Source of the DNA: Cellulomonas timonensis | Lineage (GTDB): Bacteria; Actinomycetota; Actinomycetes; Actinomycetales; Cellulomonadaceae | Reading direction: 5' to 3' | DNA: 64,000 nucleotides | Assembly: GCF_900046455.1 (NCBI RefSeq) | Contig: NZ_FCOT01000009.1 | Span: forward strand, 124,001 to 188,000 | In this document: piece by piece, positions 53,997 to 63,778 of the stretch | Numbering within the stretch: the first letter of the stretch is position 1 | Layout: each line of letters opens with the position of its first letter | Notes under the pieces: model-generated | Database searches by the model: none | Seen by the model: only the letters and a program-made list of their open reading frames with translations | Told to the model about the DNA's origin: nothing | Translations under genes and position numbers: made by a program

Positions 53997-54704
53997 ATGG
54001 GGTTGCCCGTCGTCCTGGTGCATGGCGTGCGGACCTCGCGCACCATGTGGCGCGCGCAGGTGGAGGCGTTGGAGCGTGCCGGGCGCACCGTGGTGGCGGT
54101 GGACCTGCCGGGCCATGGCGAGCGGCGCGGGGGGGCGTTCACCGTGGACGGCGCGGCGCGGGCGATCGCGGACGGCGTCGATGGCGTCGGCGGCCTCGCG
54201 CTGGCGGTGGGCCTGTCGCTCGGCGGGTACACGGGCATCGCCCATGCCGCGCGCCATCCGGAGCAGGTGGCCGGGCTGGTGGCCGCGGGGTGCTGCACGC
54301 GGCCTGCCCGGGTCTTCGTCGAGCCGTGGCGCTGGACGGCACGCGGCATCAGCCGGCTGCCCGACCATGGCGCGCGGCTCAACCAGCGGATGACCGACCT
54401 GTGGCTCCCCGCCGCCGCGGCTGCCGACGTCGGGGCCGGGGGCTTCTCGCTGGACGTCATGGACGACGTGCTGCGGGAGGTCGGCACCCTGCACCCCGTG
54501 GCGGACCTGCACGAGGTGAGGTGCCCGGTGTGGTTCGTCAACGGGCGCTACGACCACTTCCGCGGCGAGGAGCGGCGGTTCCTCGCAGCCGCCCGGGACG
54601 GCAGGTTGGTGGTGGTGCCAGGCGCCACGCACCTGGTGAGCCTCACCCGGCCCGCGCGGTTCGTGCGGGTGGTGCTGGAGGCGCTCGACGAGCTCGACGA
54701 GTGA
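53997..54704 (+). CDS. Alpha/beta-fold hydrolase
   Basis: The 235-residue protein has an oxyanion-hole motif (LVHGVRTSRTMW), the nucleophile elbow VGLSLGGYTG with Ser74, a likely acid in NGRYDHFRG and a His in PGATHLVS, so the catalytic triad is complete. Substrate unknown. No ribosome site; leaderless with TAGCGT. Its stop lies 3 nt from the stop of the convergent kinase gene. Confidence 0.87.
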   Translation: MGLPVVLVHGVRTSRTMWRAQVEALERAGRTVVAVDLPGHGERRGGAFTVDGAARAIADGVDGVGGLALAVGLSLGGYTGIAHAARHPEQVAGLVAAGCCTRPARVFVEPWRWTARGISRLPDHGARLNQRMTDLWLPAAAAADVGAGGFSLDVMDDVLREVGTLHPVADLHEVRCPVWFVNGRYDHFRGEERRFLAAARDGRLVVVPGATHLVSLTRPARFVRVVLEALDELDE

Positions 54705-54707
54705 CCG

Positions 54708-55493
54708 TCAGCCTGAGCGCAGCGCCCAGGCGCGCACGCCGCCGACGATCCCGGCCTGGTTCGGCGCGACGACGACGTCATCGCCCAGCCGCGCGAGCGT
54801 CTGCGGGCTGACCCGCCGGGCATTGCCACCCCCGAGGTAGAGCCTGTCCCACCAGAACACCGGCCGCAGGCCGTCGATCGCGCGACGCACCCGGCGCGAC
54901 CACAGGGCGTCGCCGAGCCGGGACCGCTCCACCTCGCCGATGTACTCGTCGTAGGTGGCGCCGAAGCGCACTGGCGCGTGGGAGAGCTCCAGATGCGGCG
55001 CCAGCACCCCGCCGTCGAACAGCGCTGAGCCGAGGCCGGTGCCGAGCGTGAGGACGAGCTCGACGCCCGTCCCCGAGATCACGCCGGCGCCATGCACCTC
55101 GGCGTCGTTGAGCACGAGGGTCGGCACCCCGAGCCGTGCCTCGAGGTCGGCGCGGATGTCACGCCCGGACCACGCGGCGACCAGATGCGGCTCGACGCGC
55201 GTGTGGGGGCCGGATCGGGTGACGTAGTGCGGGGTCGAGACGATGACCCCGTGCCGGACCATGCCGGGCATGCCGACAGTGGCGCGTCCTGCGGGCGGCA
55301 AGGCCGCGGCGATCTCGGCGATGGTCTCGACGAGGCGCTCCGGGGGGAGCGGGTACGGGGTCGGGACGCGGATCGCGGGGGCGTGCATGGTGCCCGCCGC
55401 GTCGAGCACTGAGGCCTTGATCCCGCCGCCGCCGCAGTCCACGGCGAGGGTCCAGTCGGCGCGACCGGCGTCGGGGGACTGCGTGTCGGGCAT
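54708..55493 (-). CDS. ROK-family sugar kinase, polyphosphate glucokinase-like
   Basis: The 261-residue protein has the phosphate-binding AVDCGGGGIKASVLD, the sugar-site LNDAEVHGAG and VLTLGTGLGSALFDGG, and late LGGGNARRV and APNQAGIVGGVRAW. This layout, with no CxCGxxGC zinc motif, fits actinobacterial polyphosphate/ATP glucokinases. The phosphate donor cannot be read from the sequence. Leaderless: TAGCGT ends 6 nt before the ATG. Confidence 0.8.
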   Translation of the reverse strand: MPDTQSPDAGRADWTLAVDCGGGGIKASVLDAAGTMHAPAIRVPTPYPLPPERLVETIAEIAAALPPAGRATVGMPGMVRHGVIVSTPHYVTRSGPHTRVEPHLVAAWSGRDIRADLEARLGVPTLVLNDAEVHGAGVISGTGVELVLTLGTGLGSALFDGGVLAPHLELSHAPVRFGATYDEYIGEVERSRLGDALWSRRVRRAIDGLRPVFWWDRLYLGGGNARRVSPQTLARLGDDVVVAPNQAGIVGGVRAWALRSG

Positions 55494-55548
55494 CCGTCCA
55501 CGCTAGCGGGCCGCATGCGCCCTCCGCGCGACGCGTTAGCGTTTCCCT
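55494..55548. promoter_or_regulatory. Divergent leaderless promoters between the ROK kinase gene and truA
   Basis: In a 55-nt gap, TAGCGT on the minus strand (55505-55500) serves the kinase gene and TAGCGT on the plus strand (55537-55542) serves truA, each 6 nt from its start codon. Confidence 0.65.
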
Positions 55549-56421
55549 GTGAGCCTCGTACGCCTCCGTCTCGACCTTGCCTATGACGGCACCGACTTCG
55601 CGGGCTGGGCACGGCAGCCCGGCCTGCGGACCGTGGAAGCCGCCCTCCTCGAGGGCCTGGCGCGGGTGCTGCGCCAACCCACCGTGCAGATCACCGTGGC
55701 CGGGCGCACGGACGCCGGGGTGCACGCGCAGGGGCAGGTCGCCCATGTGGACGTCGACGCGGAGGCGTGGGCGTCGACGCCCGGGCGCTCGTCCCGCACC
55801 GCGGAGGAGTCCCTGGTGATCCGGCTCACCGGGGTGCTGCCGCCCGATGTCGTGGTGCACCGGGTGTCAGTGGCGCCGCCGGGCTTCGACGCGCGGTTCT
55901 CGGCGCTGCGCAGGCTGTACGCGTACCGCGTGTGCGACGACGCCGCGTTGCGCGACCCGCTGCGCCGGGCCTCGGTGCTGTGGCACCGCCGCCCCCTCGA
56001 CGTCGACGCGATGGACGCGGCATGCCGGATGCTGCTCGGCCGGCACGACTTCGCGGCCTTCTGCAAACCCCGTGAGGGCGCCACCACCATCCGCACGCTC
56101 GAGGCGTTGTCGTGGACGCGCCCGTCTCAGGGAGCCGACGAGGGCCTCGTGGTCGCGCGGGTGCAGGCTGACGCCTTCTGCCACTCGATGGTGCGGGCGC
56201 TGGTGGGCGCCGCGCTCGCCGTCGGGGAGGGCCGCAGGCCGGTGACGTGGCCCGCTGAGCTCCTCGCGGGGCGTCGACGCGATCCCGGCAGCGCGGTGGC
56301 GGCGGCCCACGGGCTGACCCTCGAGGAGGTCACGTACCCGCCGGACGCCGAGGTCGGCCTGCGCGCCGAGCAGACCCGGGCGATCCGCAGCGCGGCGGAC
56401 CTCGACGGGCCCTGCGGCTGA
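55549..56421 (+). CDS. truA: tRNA pseudouridine(38-40) synthase
   Basis: The 290-residue enzyme has the catalytic Asp55 in AGRTDAGVHAQGQVAH and the late RALVGAALAVGEG. It makes pseudouridine in the anticodon arm. A stretch near residues 75-90 (WASTPGRSSRTAEES) is an insertion of low complexity. GTG start, leaderless. Confidence 0.95.
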   Translation: MSLVRLRLDLAYDGTDFAGWARQPGLRTVEAALLEGLARVLRQPTVQITVAGRTDAGVHAQGQVAHVDVDAEAWASTPGRSSRTAEESLVIRLTGVLPPDVVVHRVSVAPPGFDARFSALRRLYAYRVCDDAALRDPLRRASVLWHRRPLDVDAMDAACRMLLGRHDFAAFCKPREGATTIRTLEALSWTRPSQGADEGLVVARVQADAFCHSMVRALVGAALAVGEGRRPVTWPAELLAGRRRDPGSAVAAAHGLTLEEVTYPPDAEVGLRAEQTRAIRSAADLDGPCG

Positions 56422-56474
56422 GGAGCTGGCGCGGCGCCGGAGCGGGGTGACGTCAGCGCCCGTGGCCCGCGACG

Positions 56475-56951
56475 TCAGGGCGCGTTGCCCGTCTGGGACT
56501 CGTCGTGGCTGGTCGGCGCGGGCCCGGGCGGCGCCTCCTCGACGTCCTCGATCACGTGCACCGCGGCCTCCTCGGCGCTCGCGGCGCCGCCTGCGACGCC
56601 CTCGTCGATGGCGAACTGGTCGTTGACGCCGGCCTGGACGGCCTGGTCGTCCTCCACCAGGCGGCCGGCACGGCCCGGCTCGCGTGACGGGTCCACGCGG
56701 GGGCCGGGGATGTCCCACACCTCGGGCTCCTCCTCGGCGAGCCGGTCGTCCAGCGTCTCCCCATGCGCCTCCTCCCACGGCGTCACCCCGAACCGGTGAT
56801 GCGGCGGGCGCTCGGGCGCGGTGTACCAGGCCTCGTCGAGGAGGTCGTCGACGCCGCGCTCCTCGAGCATGTCCTCCTTGGAGAGCTGGTCGCTGTCGCC
56901 CTCGGTGACGGTCTCGGGGTCCGGGCGGGTGGCGGGGGTCTCATCACTCAT
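56475..56951 (-). CDS. DUF5709-like acidic protein
   Basis: The 158-residue, highly acidic protein has SDQLSKEDMLEERGVDDLLD, then APERPPHHRFGVTPWEE and RLAEEEPEVWD. This resembles the DUF5709 family of actinobacteria, whose function is unknown; much of it is likely disordered. It is divergent from the ABC-F gene. Confidence 0.75.
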   Translation of the reverse strand: MSDETPATRPDPETVTEGDSDQLSKEDMLEERGVDDLLDEAWYTAPERPPHHRFGVTPWEEAHGETLDDRLAEEEPEVWDIPGPRVDPSREPGRAGRLVEDDQAVQAGVNDQFAIDEGVAGGAASAEEAAVHVIEDVEEAPPGPAPTSHDESQTGNAP

Positions 56952-57037
56952 ACCTCCACACTCGCACCGGGCCCGGCGTCCCGCTAGGGGACGGAAAATG
57001 GTCGCGGGCAGGGTCGCCGCCCGGGGACACTGGTGGG

Positions 57038-58720
57038 GTGGGACACCTCGACATCAGCGCCGTGAGCTATTTCCTGCCCGATGGGCGGCCTCTTCTCGAC
57101 GAGGTGGACCTGCGGGTCGCCGACGGCGCGAAGGTGGCGTTGGTCGGCCCGAACGGAGCCGGCAAGACGACACTGCTGCGCATCGTGGCGGGCGGCGAGG
57201 CTCCCCATGGCGGCGCGGTGGCGCGCACCGGTGGGCTGGGCGTCATGCGGCAGATGGTGGGGCGCATCGACGACGGGCGCTCGATCCGCGACCTGCTGGC
57301 GTCACTGGCCCCGGCCGCGATCCGGGACGCCGCCGCCGAGCTCGCGGCGGCGGAGCTGGGGATTATGGAGGTCGACGACGAGCCCGCCCAGATGCGGTAC
57401 GCGACGGCGCTGGTCGACTGGGCCGATGTGGGTGGCTACGAGGCCGAGGCCGGCTGGGACCAGGTCACCGACTCGGTGCTGTCGATCCCGTTCGACCGGG
57501 CCCAGGACCGCGAGGTGCGCACCCTGTCCGGCGGCGAGCAGAAGCGCCTGGTGCTCGAGGCGCTGCTGCGGGGCCCGGAGGAGGTGCTGCTGCTCGACGA
57601 GCCGGACAACTACCTCGACGTGCCGACTAAGCGCTGGCTCGAGGCCCAGTTGAAGGCCTCGCCCAAGTCGGTGCTGTTCGTCAGCCACGACCGGGAGCTG
57701 CTGTCGCGCGCGGCGACCCAGGTGGCGACCCTGGAGCCGACGGCGACCGGCTCGGGCATCTGGGTGCACGGCGGCTCCTTCACGACGTACCCGCAGGCCC
57801 GCGACGACCGGCGCAGCCGGCTCGAGGAGCTCATGCGGCGCTGGGAGGAGGAGCACGCGAAGCTCAAGACCCTGGTGCTGACCCTCAAGACCAAGTCGGC
57901 GTTCAACGACGGGCTCGCCTCGCGCTACTCCGCGGCGCAGACCCGGCTGCGCAAGTTCGAGGAGGCCGGGCCGCCGCAGGTGGTGGCCCGCGACCAGGAC
58001 GTGCGGGTGCGGCTGCGCGGGGGGCGGACGGCGAAGCGCGCTGTCGTCGCCGAGGGGCTCGAGCTGACCGGGCTGATGCGCCCGTTCGACCTGGAGGTGT
58101 GGTTCGGCGAGCGCGTCGCGGTGCTGGGCTCGAACGGCTCGGGCAAGTCGCACTTCCTGCGGCTGCTCGCGGCGGGCGGTTCGGACCCCGGGGCTGAGCA
58201 TGAGCCCGCGGGCGAGACGGAGGTCGCCCCGGTGGCCCACACCGGCCGAGTGGTGCTCGGCTCGCGCGTGCGGCCGGGGTGGTTCGCGCAGAACCACACC
58301 CACCCCGAGCTGGCCGGCCGGACCCTGCTGGACATCCTGCACCGGGGCGACGGCCACCGGTCGGGCATGGGCCGTGAGCCCGCGAGCAAGGCGCTGGACC
58401 GCTACGAGCTCGTCGCTGCGGCGGAGCAGACCTACGACACGCTCTCAGGCGGGCAGCAGGCGCGGTTCCAGATCCTGCTGCTCGAGCTGGGCGGCGCGAC
58501 GCTGCTGCTGCTCGACGAGCCGACGGACAACCTCGACCTGCACTCGGCGGAGGCCCTGGAGATCGGCCTCGCGGCCTTCGAGGGCGCCGTCATGGCGGTG
58601 ACCCACGACCGCTGGTTCACGCGGACCTTCGACCGCTACCTGCTGTTCGGGGCGGACGGCGAGGTCGTCGAGACGCCCGAGCCCGTGTGGGACGCGGCCC
58701 GCGTCGACCGCGTGCGCTGA
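57038..58720 (+). CDS. ABC-F family ATPase
   Basis: The 560-residue protein has two ATP-binding domains and no membrane segment: Walker A GPNGAGKTT at 37-45 and later GSNGSGKS, signatures LSGGEQKR and LSGGQQAR, and Walker B LLLDEPDNYLD and LLLDEPTDNLD. The linker between (RRWEEEHAKLKTL) is helical. ABC-F proteins act on the ribosome, some giving antibiotic resistance; which class this is cannot be read here. GTG start with GACACT 6 nt upstream. Confidence 0.9.
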   Translation: MGHLDISAVSYFLPDGRPLLDEVDLRVADGAKVALVGPNGAGKTTLLRIVAGGEAPHGGAVARTGGLGVMRQMVGRIDDGRSIRDLLASLAPAAIRDAAAELAAAELGIMEVDDEPAQMRYATALVDWADVGGYEAEAGWDQVTDSVLSIPFDRAQDREVRTLSGGEQKRLVLEALLRGPEEVLLLDEPDNYLDVPTKRWLEAQLKASPKSVLFVSHDRELLSRAATQVATLEPTATGSGIWVHGGSFTTYPQARDDRRSRLEELMRRWEEEHAKLKTLVLTLKTKSAFNDGLASRYSAAQTRLRKFEEAGPPQVVARDQDVRVRLRGGRTAKRAVVAEGLELTGLMRPFDLEVWFGERVAVLGSNGSGKSHFLRLLAAGGSDPGAEHEPAGETEVAPVAHTGRVVLGSRVRPGWFAQNHTHPELAGRTLLDILHRGDGHRSGMGREPASKALDRYELVAAAEQTYDTLSGGQQARFQILLLELGGATLLLLDEPTDNLDLHSAEALEIGLAAFEGAVMAVTHDRWFTRTFDRYLLFGADGEVVETPEPVWDAARVDRVR

Positions 58721-58744
58721 GCCCGGGGGCACTCGCCCGGCGCC

Positions 58745-59356
58745 TCACATCGCTGGCGTGCGGACGACGAGCAGGGCGGCGATCACGGTCATCACGACGG
58801 CGACCCCGGCGTCGAGCATCCGCCAGGCCCGGGGCCGGGCGAACACGGGCTGCAGCCGGGTCGCGGCGCCGCCGAGCGCCGCGAACCACGTGATGCTCGC
58901 GAGCCCGGCGCCGGCGCCGAACACCCAGCTCCCGGTGGGCCCGTGCTGCTGCGCGAGGGCGCCGAGCAGGACGACGGTGTCGAGGTAGACGTGCGGGTTG
59001 AGGAAGGTCAGCGCCAGGCAGGTGACGAGCACCGCCCCGAGCGTCGCCGGTCCCTGGGCCGCAGGGTCCAGGTGGGACGGCCGCCGCGCGCGCAGGGCGG
59101 CGGCGACCGCGAGGGCGAGGAGGAACGCGGCGCCGCCGTACCGGCTGGCGGTCAGGACTCCCGGGTGCGCGACGACGAGGGCGCCGAGCCCGGCGACGCC
59201 CGCGGTGATGAGCAGCAGGTCGGCTCCCGCGCACACGGCGACCACGGGCACGACGTGCTCGCGGCGGATGCCCTGGCGCAGCACGAAGGCGTTCTGGGCG
59301 CCGATGGCGGCGATGAGGGTCAAGGCGGTCACGAAGCCGGTGAGGAGGGTGGGCAC
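58745..59356 (-). CDS. lysE: LysE/ArgO-type amino acid exporter
   Basis: The 203-residue membrane protein has about six hydrophobic segments and the family features IGAQNAFVLRQGIRREHV and LTFLNPHVYLDTVVLLGA. It exports basic amino acids (Lys or Arg). GTG start with TAGCGT 7 nt upstream. It is divergent from its likely regulator, the classic lysE–lysG layout. Confidence 0.92.
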   Translation of the reverse strand: MPTLLTGFVTALTLIAAIGAQNAFVLRQGIRREHVVPVVAVCAGADLLLITAGVAGLGALVVAHPGVLTASRYGGAAFLLALAVAAALRARRPSHLDPAAQGPATLGAVLVTCLALTFLNPHVYLDTVVLLGALAQQHGPTGSWVFGAGAGLASITWFAALGGAATRLQPVFARPRAWRMLDAGVAVVMTVIAALLVVRTPAM

Positions 59357-59425
59357 GGCACCGACGCTAGAAGCCGTTGGACCGGAAGGCTAGCGAATGT
59401 TTCTGTAGAACCATTAGCATCGCTG
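59357..59425. promoter_or_regulatory. Divergent promoters between exporter and regulator genes
   Basis: On the minus strand TAGCGT (59369-59364) stands 7 nt before the exporter GTG. On the plus strand TAGCAT (59415-59420) stands 5 nt before the regulator ATG. The short AT-richer stretch between (TAGCGAATGTTTCTGTAGAA region) is the probable regulator binding site. Confidence 0.6.
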
Positions 59426-60379
59426 ATGATGACCTACGCGCCAGAGCAGCTCGCCGCCCTCGCGGCCGTGGTGTCCGAGGGCACCTTCGACGCCGCCGCG
59501 CGGCTGCTGCACGTCACGCCCTCTGCCGTGAGCCAGCGCATCAAGGCCCTCGAGGAGCAGGTCGGGCGCGTGCTGGTGCTGCGCTCGCGCCCGTGCCGCG
59601 CCACGCCCGCAGGGGAGGTGCTCGTCCGGCTCGCCGGCCAGGTCGAGCTCCTCGCGGCGGACGCCCGGGCGGAGCTCGGCGCCGAGCACTCGGGCATGGT
59701 CCGCCTCGCGGTGGCGGTCAACGCGGACTCCCTGTCCACATGGTTCCCCGCATCGCTCGTGGGGCTGCCGGACGGGGTGCTGGTCGACCTGCTCCGCCAC
59801 GACCAGGACCGTTCCGCGCGGCTGCTGCGCGACGGCGCCGTGATGGCGGCGGTCACCGCTGACGAGCGCGCTGTGCAGGGCTGCCGGGTCCGGCCGCTCG
59901 GGTCGATGCGCTACCTCGCCGTCGCGTCCCCGGCGGCGCGCGCGGCCCGGTTCCCCGCGGGGCTGACCCGGGAGGCGTTCGCGGCCGCCCCGCAGCTCGC
60001 GTTCGACCGGGTGGACGCCTTGCAGCGACGGTTCGTCGCCGAGATGGTCGGCGAGGGGCTCGAGCCGCCCGTCCACCACGTCCCGGAGTCGGCGGCATTC
60101 GTCGAGGTGCTGCGCTCCGGCCTCGGCTGGGGGATGGCCCCCGAGCAGGCCGTCACGCGGGACGTGGCCGCCGGGTCCCTGGTGGACCTGGCCCCCGGGC
60201 GATTCCTCGACGTCCCGCTCTTCTGGCAGAGTTGGGCGCTGCGCACCCCGACGCTCGACGATCTCACCACCCGAGTGGTCGCCGCCGCCGCAGGCGCGCT
60301 GCACTCCTGGACGGCCCCCGGCCGGGCCCGGCGACGCCCCGAGGGTGGGGCGGGACCTGCGGATCTCACCGCGTTTTGA
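59426..60379 (+). CDS. lysG: LysR-family regulator, LysG/ArgP type
   Basis: The 317-residue protein begins [19 protein letters not shown] and has the [23 protein letters not shown], then [19 protein letters not shown], closely fitting LysG/ArgP. These proteins activate the divergent exporter gene when Lys or Arg is abundant. Tandem ATGs at 59426 and 59429. Its stop codon lies inside the rplM -35 hexamer. Confidence 0.92.
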   Translation: MMTYAPEQLAALAAVVSEGTFDAAARLLHVTPSAVSQRIKALEEQVGRVLVLRSRPCRATPAGEVLVRLAGQVELLAADARAELGAEHSGMVRLAVAVNADSLSTWFPASLVGLPDGVLVDLLRHDQDRSARLLRDGAVMAAVTADERAVQGCRVRPLGSMRYLAVASPAARAARFPAGLTREAFAAAPQLAFDRVDALQRRFVAEMVGEGLEPPVHHVPESAAFVEVLRSGLGWGMAPEQAVTRDVAAGSLVDLAPGRFLDVPLFWQSWALRTPTLDDLTTRVVAAAAGALHSWTAPGRARRRPEGGAGPADLTAF

Positions 60380-60405
60380 CCCTTCGACCGACGTCCGGCT
60401 ACTCT
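60376..60405 (+). promoter_or_regulatory. Promoter of rplM–rpsI
   Basis: TTGACC (60376-60381), 18 bp, TACTCT (60400-60405). The -35 overlaps the TGA of the LysR-type gene. The leader is about 155 nt and shows no strong hairpin. Confidence 0.72.
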
Positions 60406-60562
60406 TGTGTGTCGTTGTGCGTCCCCCGTTCCCAGACGGCGGCTCCGGTGCGTTCCCACTCGCCGGTTCCCAGGGACGCCACCGATCAGCACTCACGGCG
60501 GGCCCGCCACCTGCGGGCCTTCGCTCTGACACATTCATTACACGAAACGAAGGCCAACGACC

Positions 60563-61006
60563 GTGCGCACGTACACCCCGAAGCCCGGCGACGTCGAGCG
60601 GAACTGGTACGTCATCGACGCGAGCGATGTCGTCCTGGGCCGCCTTGCCACTCACGTGGCCACGCTGCTGCGCGGCAAGCACAAGGCGACCTTTGCCCCC
60701 CACGTCGACGGCGGCGACTTCGTCATCGTCATCAACGCCGACAAGATTGCCCTCACGGGCAACAAGCGCGAGAACAAGCTCGCCTACCGTCACTCGGGTT
60801 ACCCGGGCGGTCTGCGTGCGACGACGTACACCGAGCTGCTCGAGAAGCACCCCGAGCGGGCGATCGAGAAGGCCGTTCGCGGGATGCTCCCGAAGAACTC
60901 GCTCTCTCGCGCGCAGCTGAGCAAGCTCAAGGTCTACGTCGGGTCGGAGCACCCGCACGCGGCACAGCAGCCGAAGCCCTTCGAGATCAGCCAGGTTTCT
61001 CAGTAG
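60563..61006 (+). CDS. rplM: 50S ribosomal protein L13
   Basis: The 147-residue protein ([20 protein letters not shown]) has [20 protein letters not shown] and [12 protein letters not shown]. It is an early assembly protein. GTG start after AACGAAGG. Confidence 0.98.
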   Translation: MRTYTPKPGDVERNWYVIDASDVVLGRLATHVATLLRGKHKATFAPHVDGGDFVIVINADKIALTGNKRENKLAYRHSGYPGGLRATTYTELLEKHPERAIEKAVRGMLPKNSLSRAQLSKLKVYVGSEHPHAAQQPKPFEISQVSQ

Positions 61007-61053
61007 GCCCCCGGCCTGCTGCGAGCACGACACAGGACGCGAGGACACCACTA

Positions 61054-61542
61054 GTGGCCGAGACCACGGTCGACATCGACCTTGAGGGCGACGACACGCC
61101 CACCAGCTACACCTCTGAGACGTCGGCCCCCGTGGGCCGTGGCCAGAGCATCACGGCCCCGGGGCACGCCCTGGGCCGCCGCAAGGAGGCGATCGCCCGC
61201 GTTCGCCTGGTGCCCGGCACCGGCACGTGGAAGATCAACGGCCGCACCCTCGAGGACTACTTCCCGAACAAGGTGCACCAGCAGCTCGTCAACTCCCCGC
61301 TGAAGCTGGTCGACGTCGAGGGTCGCTTCGACGTCATCGCCCGCATCACCGGTGGCGGCGTGAGCGGCCAGGCCGGCGCGCTGCGCCTGGGCATCGCCCG
61401 TGCGCTGAACGCGATCGATGAGGACGCCAACCGTGCGACCCTCAAGAAGGCGGGCTTCCTGACTCGCGACGCACGCGTCGTCGAGCGCAAGAAGGCCGGT
61501 CTCAAGAAGGCCCGCAAGGCTCCGCAGTACTCCAAGCGCTGA
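61054..61542 (+). CDS. rpsI: 30S ribosomal protein S9
   Basis: The 162-residue protein has an N-terminal acidic and Thr/Ser-rich extension of about 35 residues, then [20 protein letters not shown] and the C-terminal RKAPQYSKR whose end reaches the P-site tRNA. GTG start at 61054, 47 nt after rplM. Confidence 0.97.
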   Translation: MAETTVDIDLEGDDTPTSYTSETSAPVGRGQSITAPGHALGRRKEAIARVRLVPGTGTWKINGRTLEDYFPNKVHQQLVNSPLKLVDVEGRFDVIARITGGGVSGQAGALRLGIARALNAIDEDANRATLKKAGFLTRDARVVERKKAGLKKARKAPQYSKR

Positions 61543-61558
61543 TCTCTCAGCCGAGGCC

Positions 61559-61600
61559 CGATGGCCCCGACGGTCTTCTTCAGGACCTTCGGGGCCATCG
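61559..61600 (+). terminator. Terminator of rplM–rpsI
   Basis: A perfect 12-bp stem (61559-61570 with 61589-61600) encloses an 18-nt loop that can form a further four-pair GGTC/GACC stem. Confidence 0.82.
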
Positions 61601-61657
61601 GCGTCTGCCCAGCGGGGCGGTCACCGCCCCGCCCGTGAACGATGGAGGGGTCTGCTG

Positions 61658-63007
61658 ATGGGCCGACTGTTCGGCACCGACGGAGTCCGAGGGCTCGCCA
61701 ACCGCGACGTGACGGCAGAGGTCGCGCTCGACCTTGCCGTGGCCGCCGCCCATGTGCTCGGCGCGCAGGGCGCCTTCGCGGGGCACCGAGCCCGAGCCGT
61801 GGTCGGCCGCGACCCCCGGGCCTCAGGCGAGTTCCTCAGCGCGGCGGTCGCCGCCGGGCTCGCGAGCGCGGGCGTCGACGTGATCGACGTCGGCGTGCTG
61901 CCCACCCCGGCTGTGGCCTACCTGACGGCGACGCTCGACGTCGACCTGGGCGTGGTGCTGTCGGCCTCCCACAACCCGATGCCCGACAACGGCATCAAGT
62001 TCCTGGCACGCGGCGGCCTCAAGCTCGACGACGAGCTCGAGCTCGCCATAGAGCAGCGGCTGCGCGAGCCCTGGGACCGGCCCGTGGGCGCCGACGTCGG
62101 CCGCATCCGCACCGACAGCGGGGCCGCCGGCGACTCCTATGTGGAGCACCTGGTCAGCACGCTCGACGTCAGCCTGGCCGGGCTGCGGATCGCTGTGGAC
62201 TGCGCCAACGGCGCCGCGAGCGACGTCGGCCCCGCCGCCCTGCGCGCCGCCGGCGCCGACGTCGTGGTCATCAACGCCTCGCCCGACGGCCGCAACATCA
62301 ACGAGCAGTGCGGGTCCACGCACCCCGAGCAGCTGCAGGCCGCGGTCATCGCCGCGGGCGCGGACCTCGGTGTGGCCTTCGATGGCGACGCCGACCGCTG
62401 CCTCGCCGTCGACCATGCGGGCGCGCTGGTCGACGGGGACCAGATCATGGGAGTGCTCGCCGTGGCGATGCGCGACCGCGGGACCCTCGCGCACGACACG
62501 CTGGTCGCGACAGTCATGAGCAACCTGGGCCTCAAGCTCGCGATGACCGCGCAGGGCATCCACCTGCTCGAGACGTCGGTGGGCGACAGGTACGTGCTCG
62601 AGGCCATGCGGGCCGGCGGCTACTCGCTGGGCGGCGAGCAGTCGGGCCACGTGATCCTCTCCGCGCATGCCACCACGGGGGACGGCGTGCTCACGGCCCT
62701 GCAGCTCGCCGGCCGTGTGGCGAGCACCGGGCAGAAGCTCGAGCAGCTCGCCGCGGTGGTCCAGCGGCTGCCGCAGATCCTGGTGAACGTGCCCGGCGTC
62801 GACCGCTCGCGCGCCGACAGCGACGAGGCGCTGGCCGCCGCCGTGCGCTCCGCCCAGGAGGAGCTGGGCGAGACCGGGCGGGTGCTGCTGCGCCCCTCGG
62901 GCACCGAGCCGCTGGTGCGGGTCATGGTCGAGGCCGCGAGCCAGGCCGACGCCGAGCGCATCGCCGGCCGGCTCGCCGACGTGGTCCGGGAACGGCTCGC
63001 GTTGTGA
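61658..63007 (+). CDS. glmM: Phosphoglucosamine mutase
   Basis: The 449-residue enzyme converts GlcN-6-P to GlcN-1-P for cell-wall precursors. The phospho-serine lies in [13 protein letters not shown] (Ser104), the metal loop is DGDADR, the sugar loop GGEQSGH and the phosphate loop [15 protein letters not shown] after GGAGGGG. glmM after rpsI is a conserved neighbour pair. Confidence 0.97.
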   Translation: MGRLFGTDGVRGLANRDVTAEVALDLAVAAAHVLGAQGAFAGHRARAVVGRDPRASGEFLSAAVAAGLASAGVDVIDVGVLPTPAVAYLTATLDVDLGVVLSASHNPMPDNGIKFLARGGLKLDDELELAIEQRLREPWDRPVGADVGRIRTDSGAAGDSYVEHLVSTLDVSLAGLRIAVDCANGAASDVGPAALRAAGADVVVINASPDGRNINEQCGSTHPEQLQAAVIAAGADLGVAFDGDADRCLAVDHAGALVDGDQIMGVLAVAMRDRGTLAHDTLVATVMSNLGLKLAMTAQGIHLLETSVGDRYVLEAMRAGGYSLGGEQSGHVILSAHATTGDGVLTALQLAGRVASTGQKLEQLAAVVQRLPQILVNVPGVDRSRADSDEALAAAVRSAQEELGETGRVLLRPSGTEPLVRVMVEAASQADAERIAGRLADVVRERLAL

Positions 63008-63690
63008 CTAACCGCGCTGTGGCCATCCCGGCCGACGTGCTCCGCGCGCACGCGCAGCGGCTGATCGCGGCGGCCCAGGAGCACCCGTCCGGGATCGTCC
63101 CCATCGTGCAGGCCGGGCACCCGGTGCTGCGCATGGTCGCGGAGCCGTTTGACGGGCAGCTCGACTCCGCGGACCTGGAGGCGCTGATCGCGCTGATGCA
63201 CCGGACCATGCGGGCTGCTCCCGGGGTCGGGCTCGCCGCACCGCAGATCGGCCTGCCGCTCGCGCTGGCCCTCGTGGAGGACCCGGGCGCCATCGACGAC
63301 GAGATGCGGATCGCTCGTGAGCGTCCCGCTGTGGAGTTCCGGGTGCTGGTGAACCCGCGGTACACCGCCGTCGGCGAGGAGCGCGCCGCGTTCTACGAGG
63401 GCTGCCTCAGCGTCGAGGGCTACCAGGCGGTCGTCGCGCGGCCCCGGCAGATCCACCTCACTGGCGCCGACGAGACGGGCCGGGCGCTCGACGAGGTCGT
63501 CTCGGGGTGGCCCGCGCGGATCGTGCAGCATGAGACCGACCACCTGGGCGGCACGCTGTACGTGGACCGCGCGGAGCTGCGCTCGCTCGCCGCGACGGAC
63601 GACCTGGGCGGCAGCTGGGCCGCGGAGCCGCACCCCGTGGCCGCCGCCCGCGCGCTCGGCTTCGACCTGGGGACGGCGCCGGCGCGCTGA
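63004..63690 (+). CDS. def: Peptide deformylase
   Basis: The 228-residue metalloenzyme has the three motifs [10 protein letters not shown] (74-83), EGCLSVEG (132-139, metal Cys134) and HETDH (176-180, metal His176 and His180, catalytic Glu177). It removes the N-formyl group from new proteins. It is about 40 residues longer than typical forms, at both ends. GTG start overlapping glmM by GTGA. Confidence 0.95.
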   Translation: MTNRAVAIPADVLRAHAQRLIAAAQEHPSGIVPIVQAGHPVLRMVAEPFDGQLDSADLEALIALMHRTMRAAPGVGLAAPQIGLPLALALVEDPGAIDDEMRIARERPAVEFRVLVNPRYTAVGEERAAFYEGCLSVEGYQAVVARPRQIHLTGADETGRALDEVVSGWPARIVQHETDHLGGTLYVDRAELRSLAATDDLGGSWAAEPHPVAAARALGFDLGTAPAR

Positions 63691-63778
63691 CTGACTGCGC
63701 TCCGCCCACCGGGCGACCTACTGTGGGACCAACGGTCCGGGTCGCCGCCCCGGGCACGACAGCGGGGGCTGATGGGGC

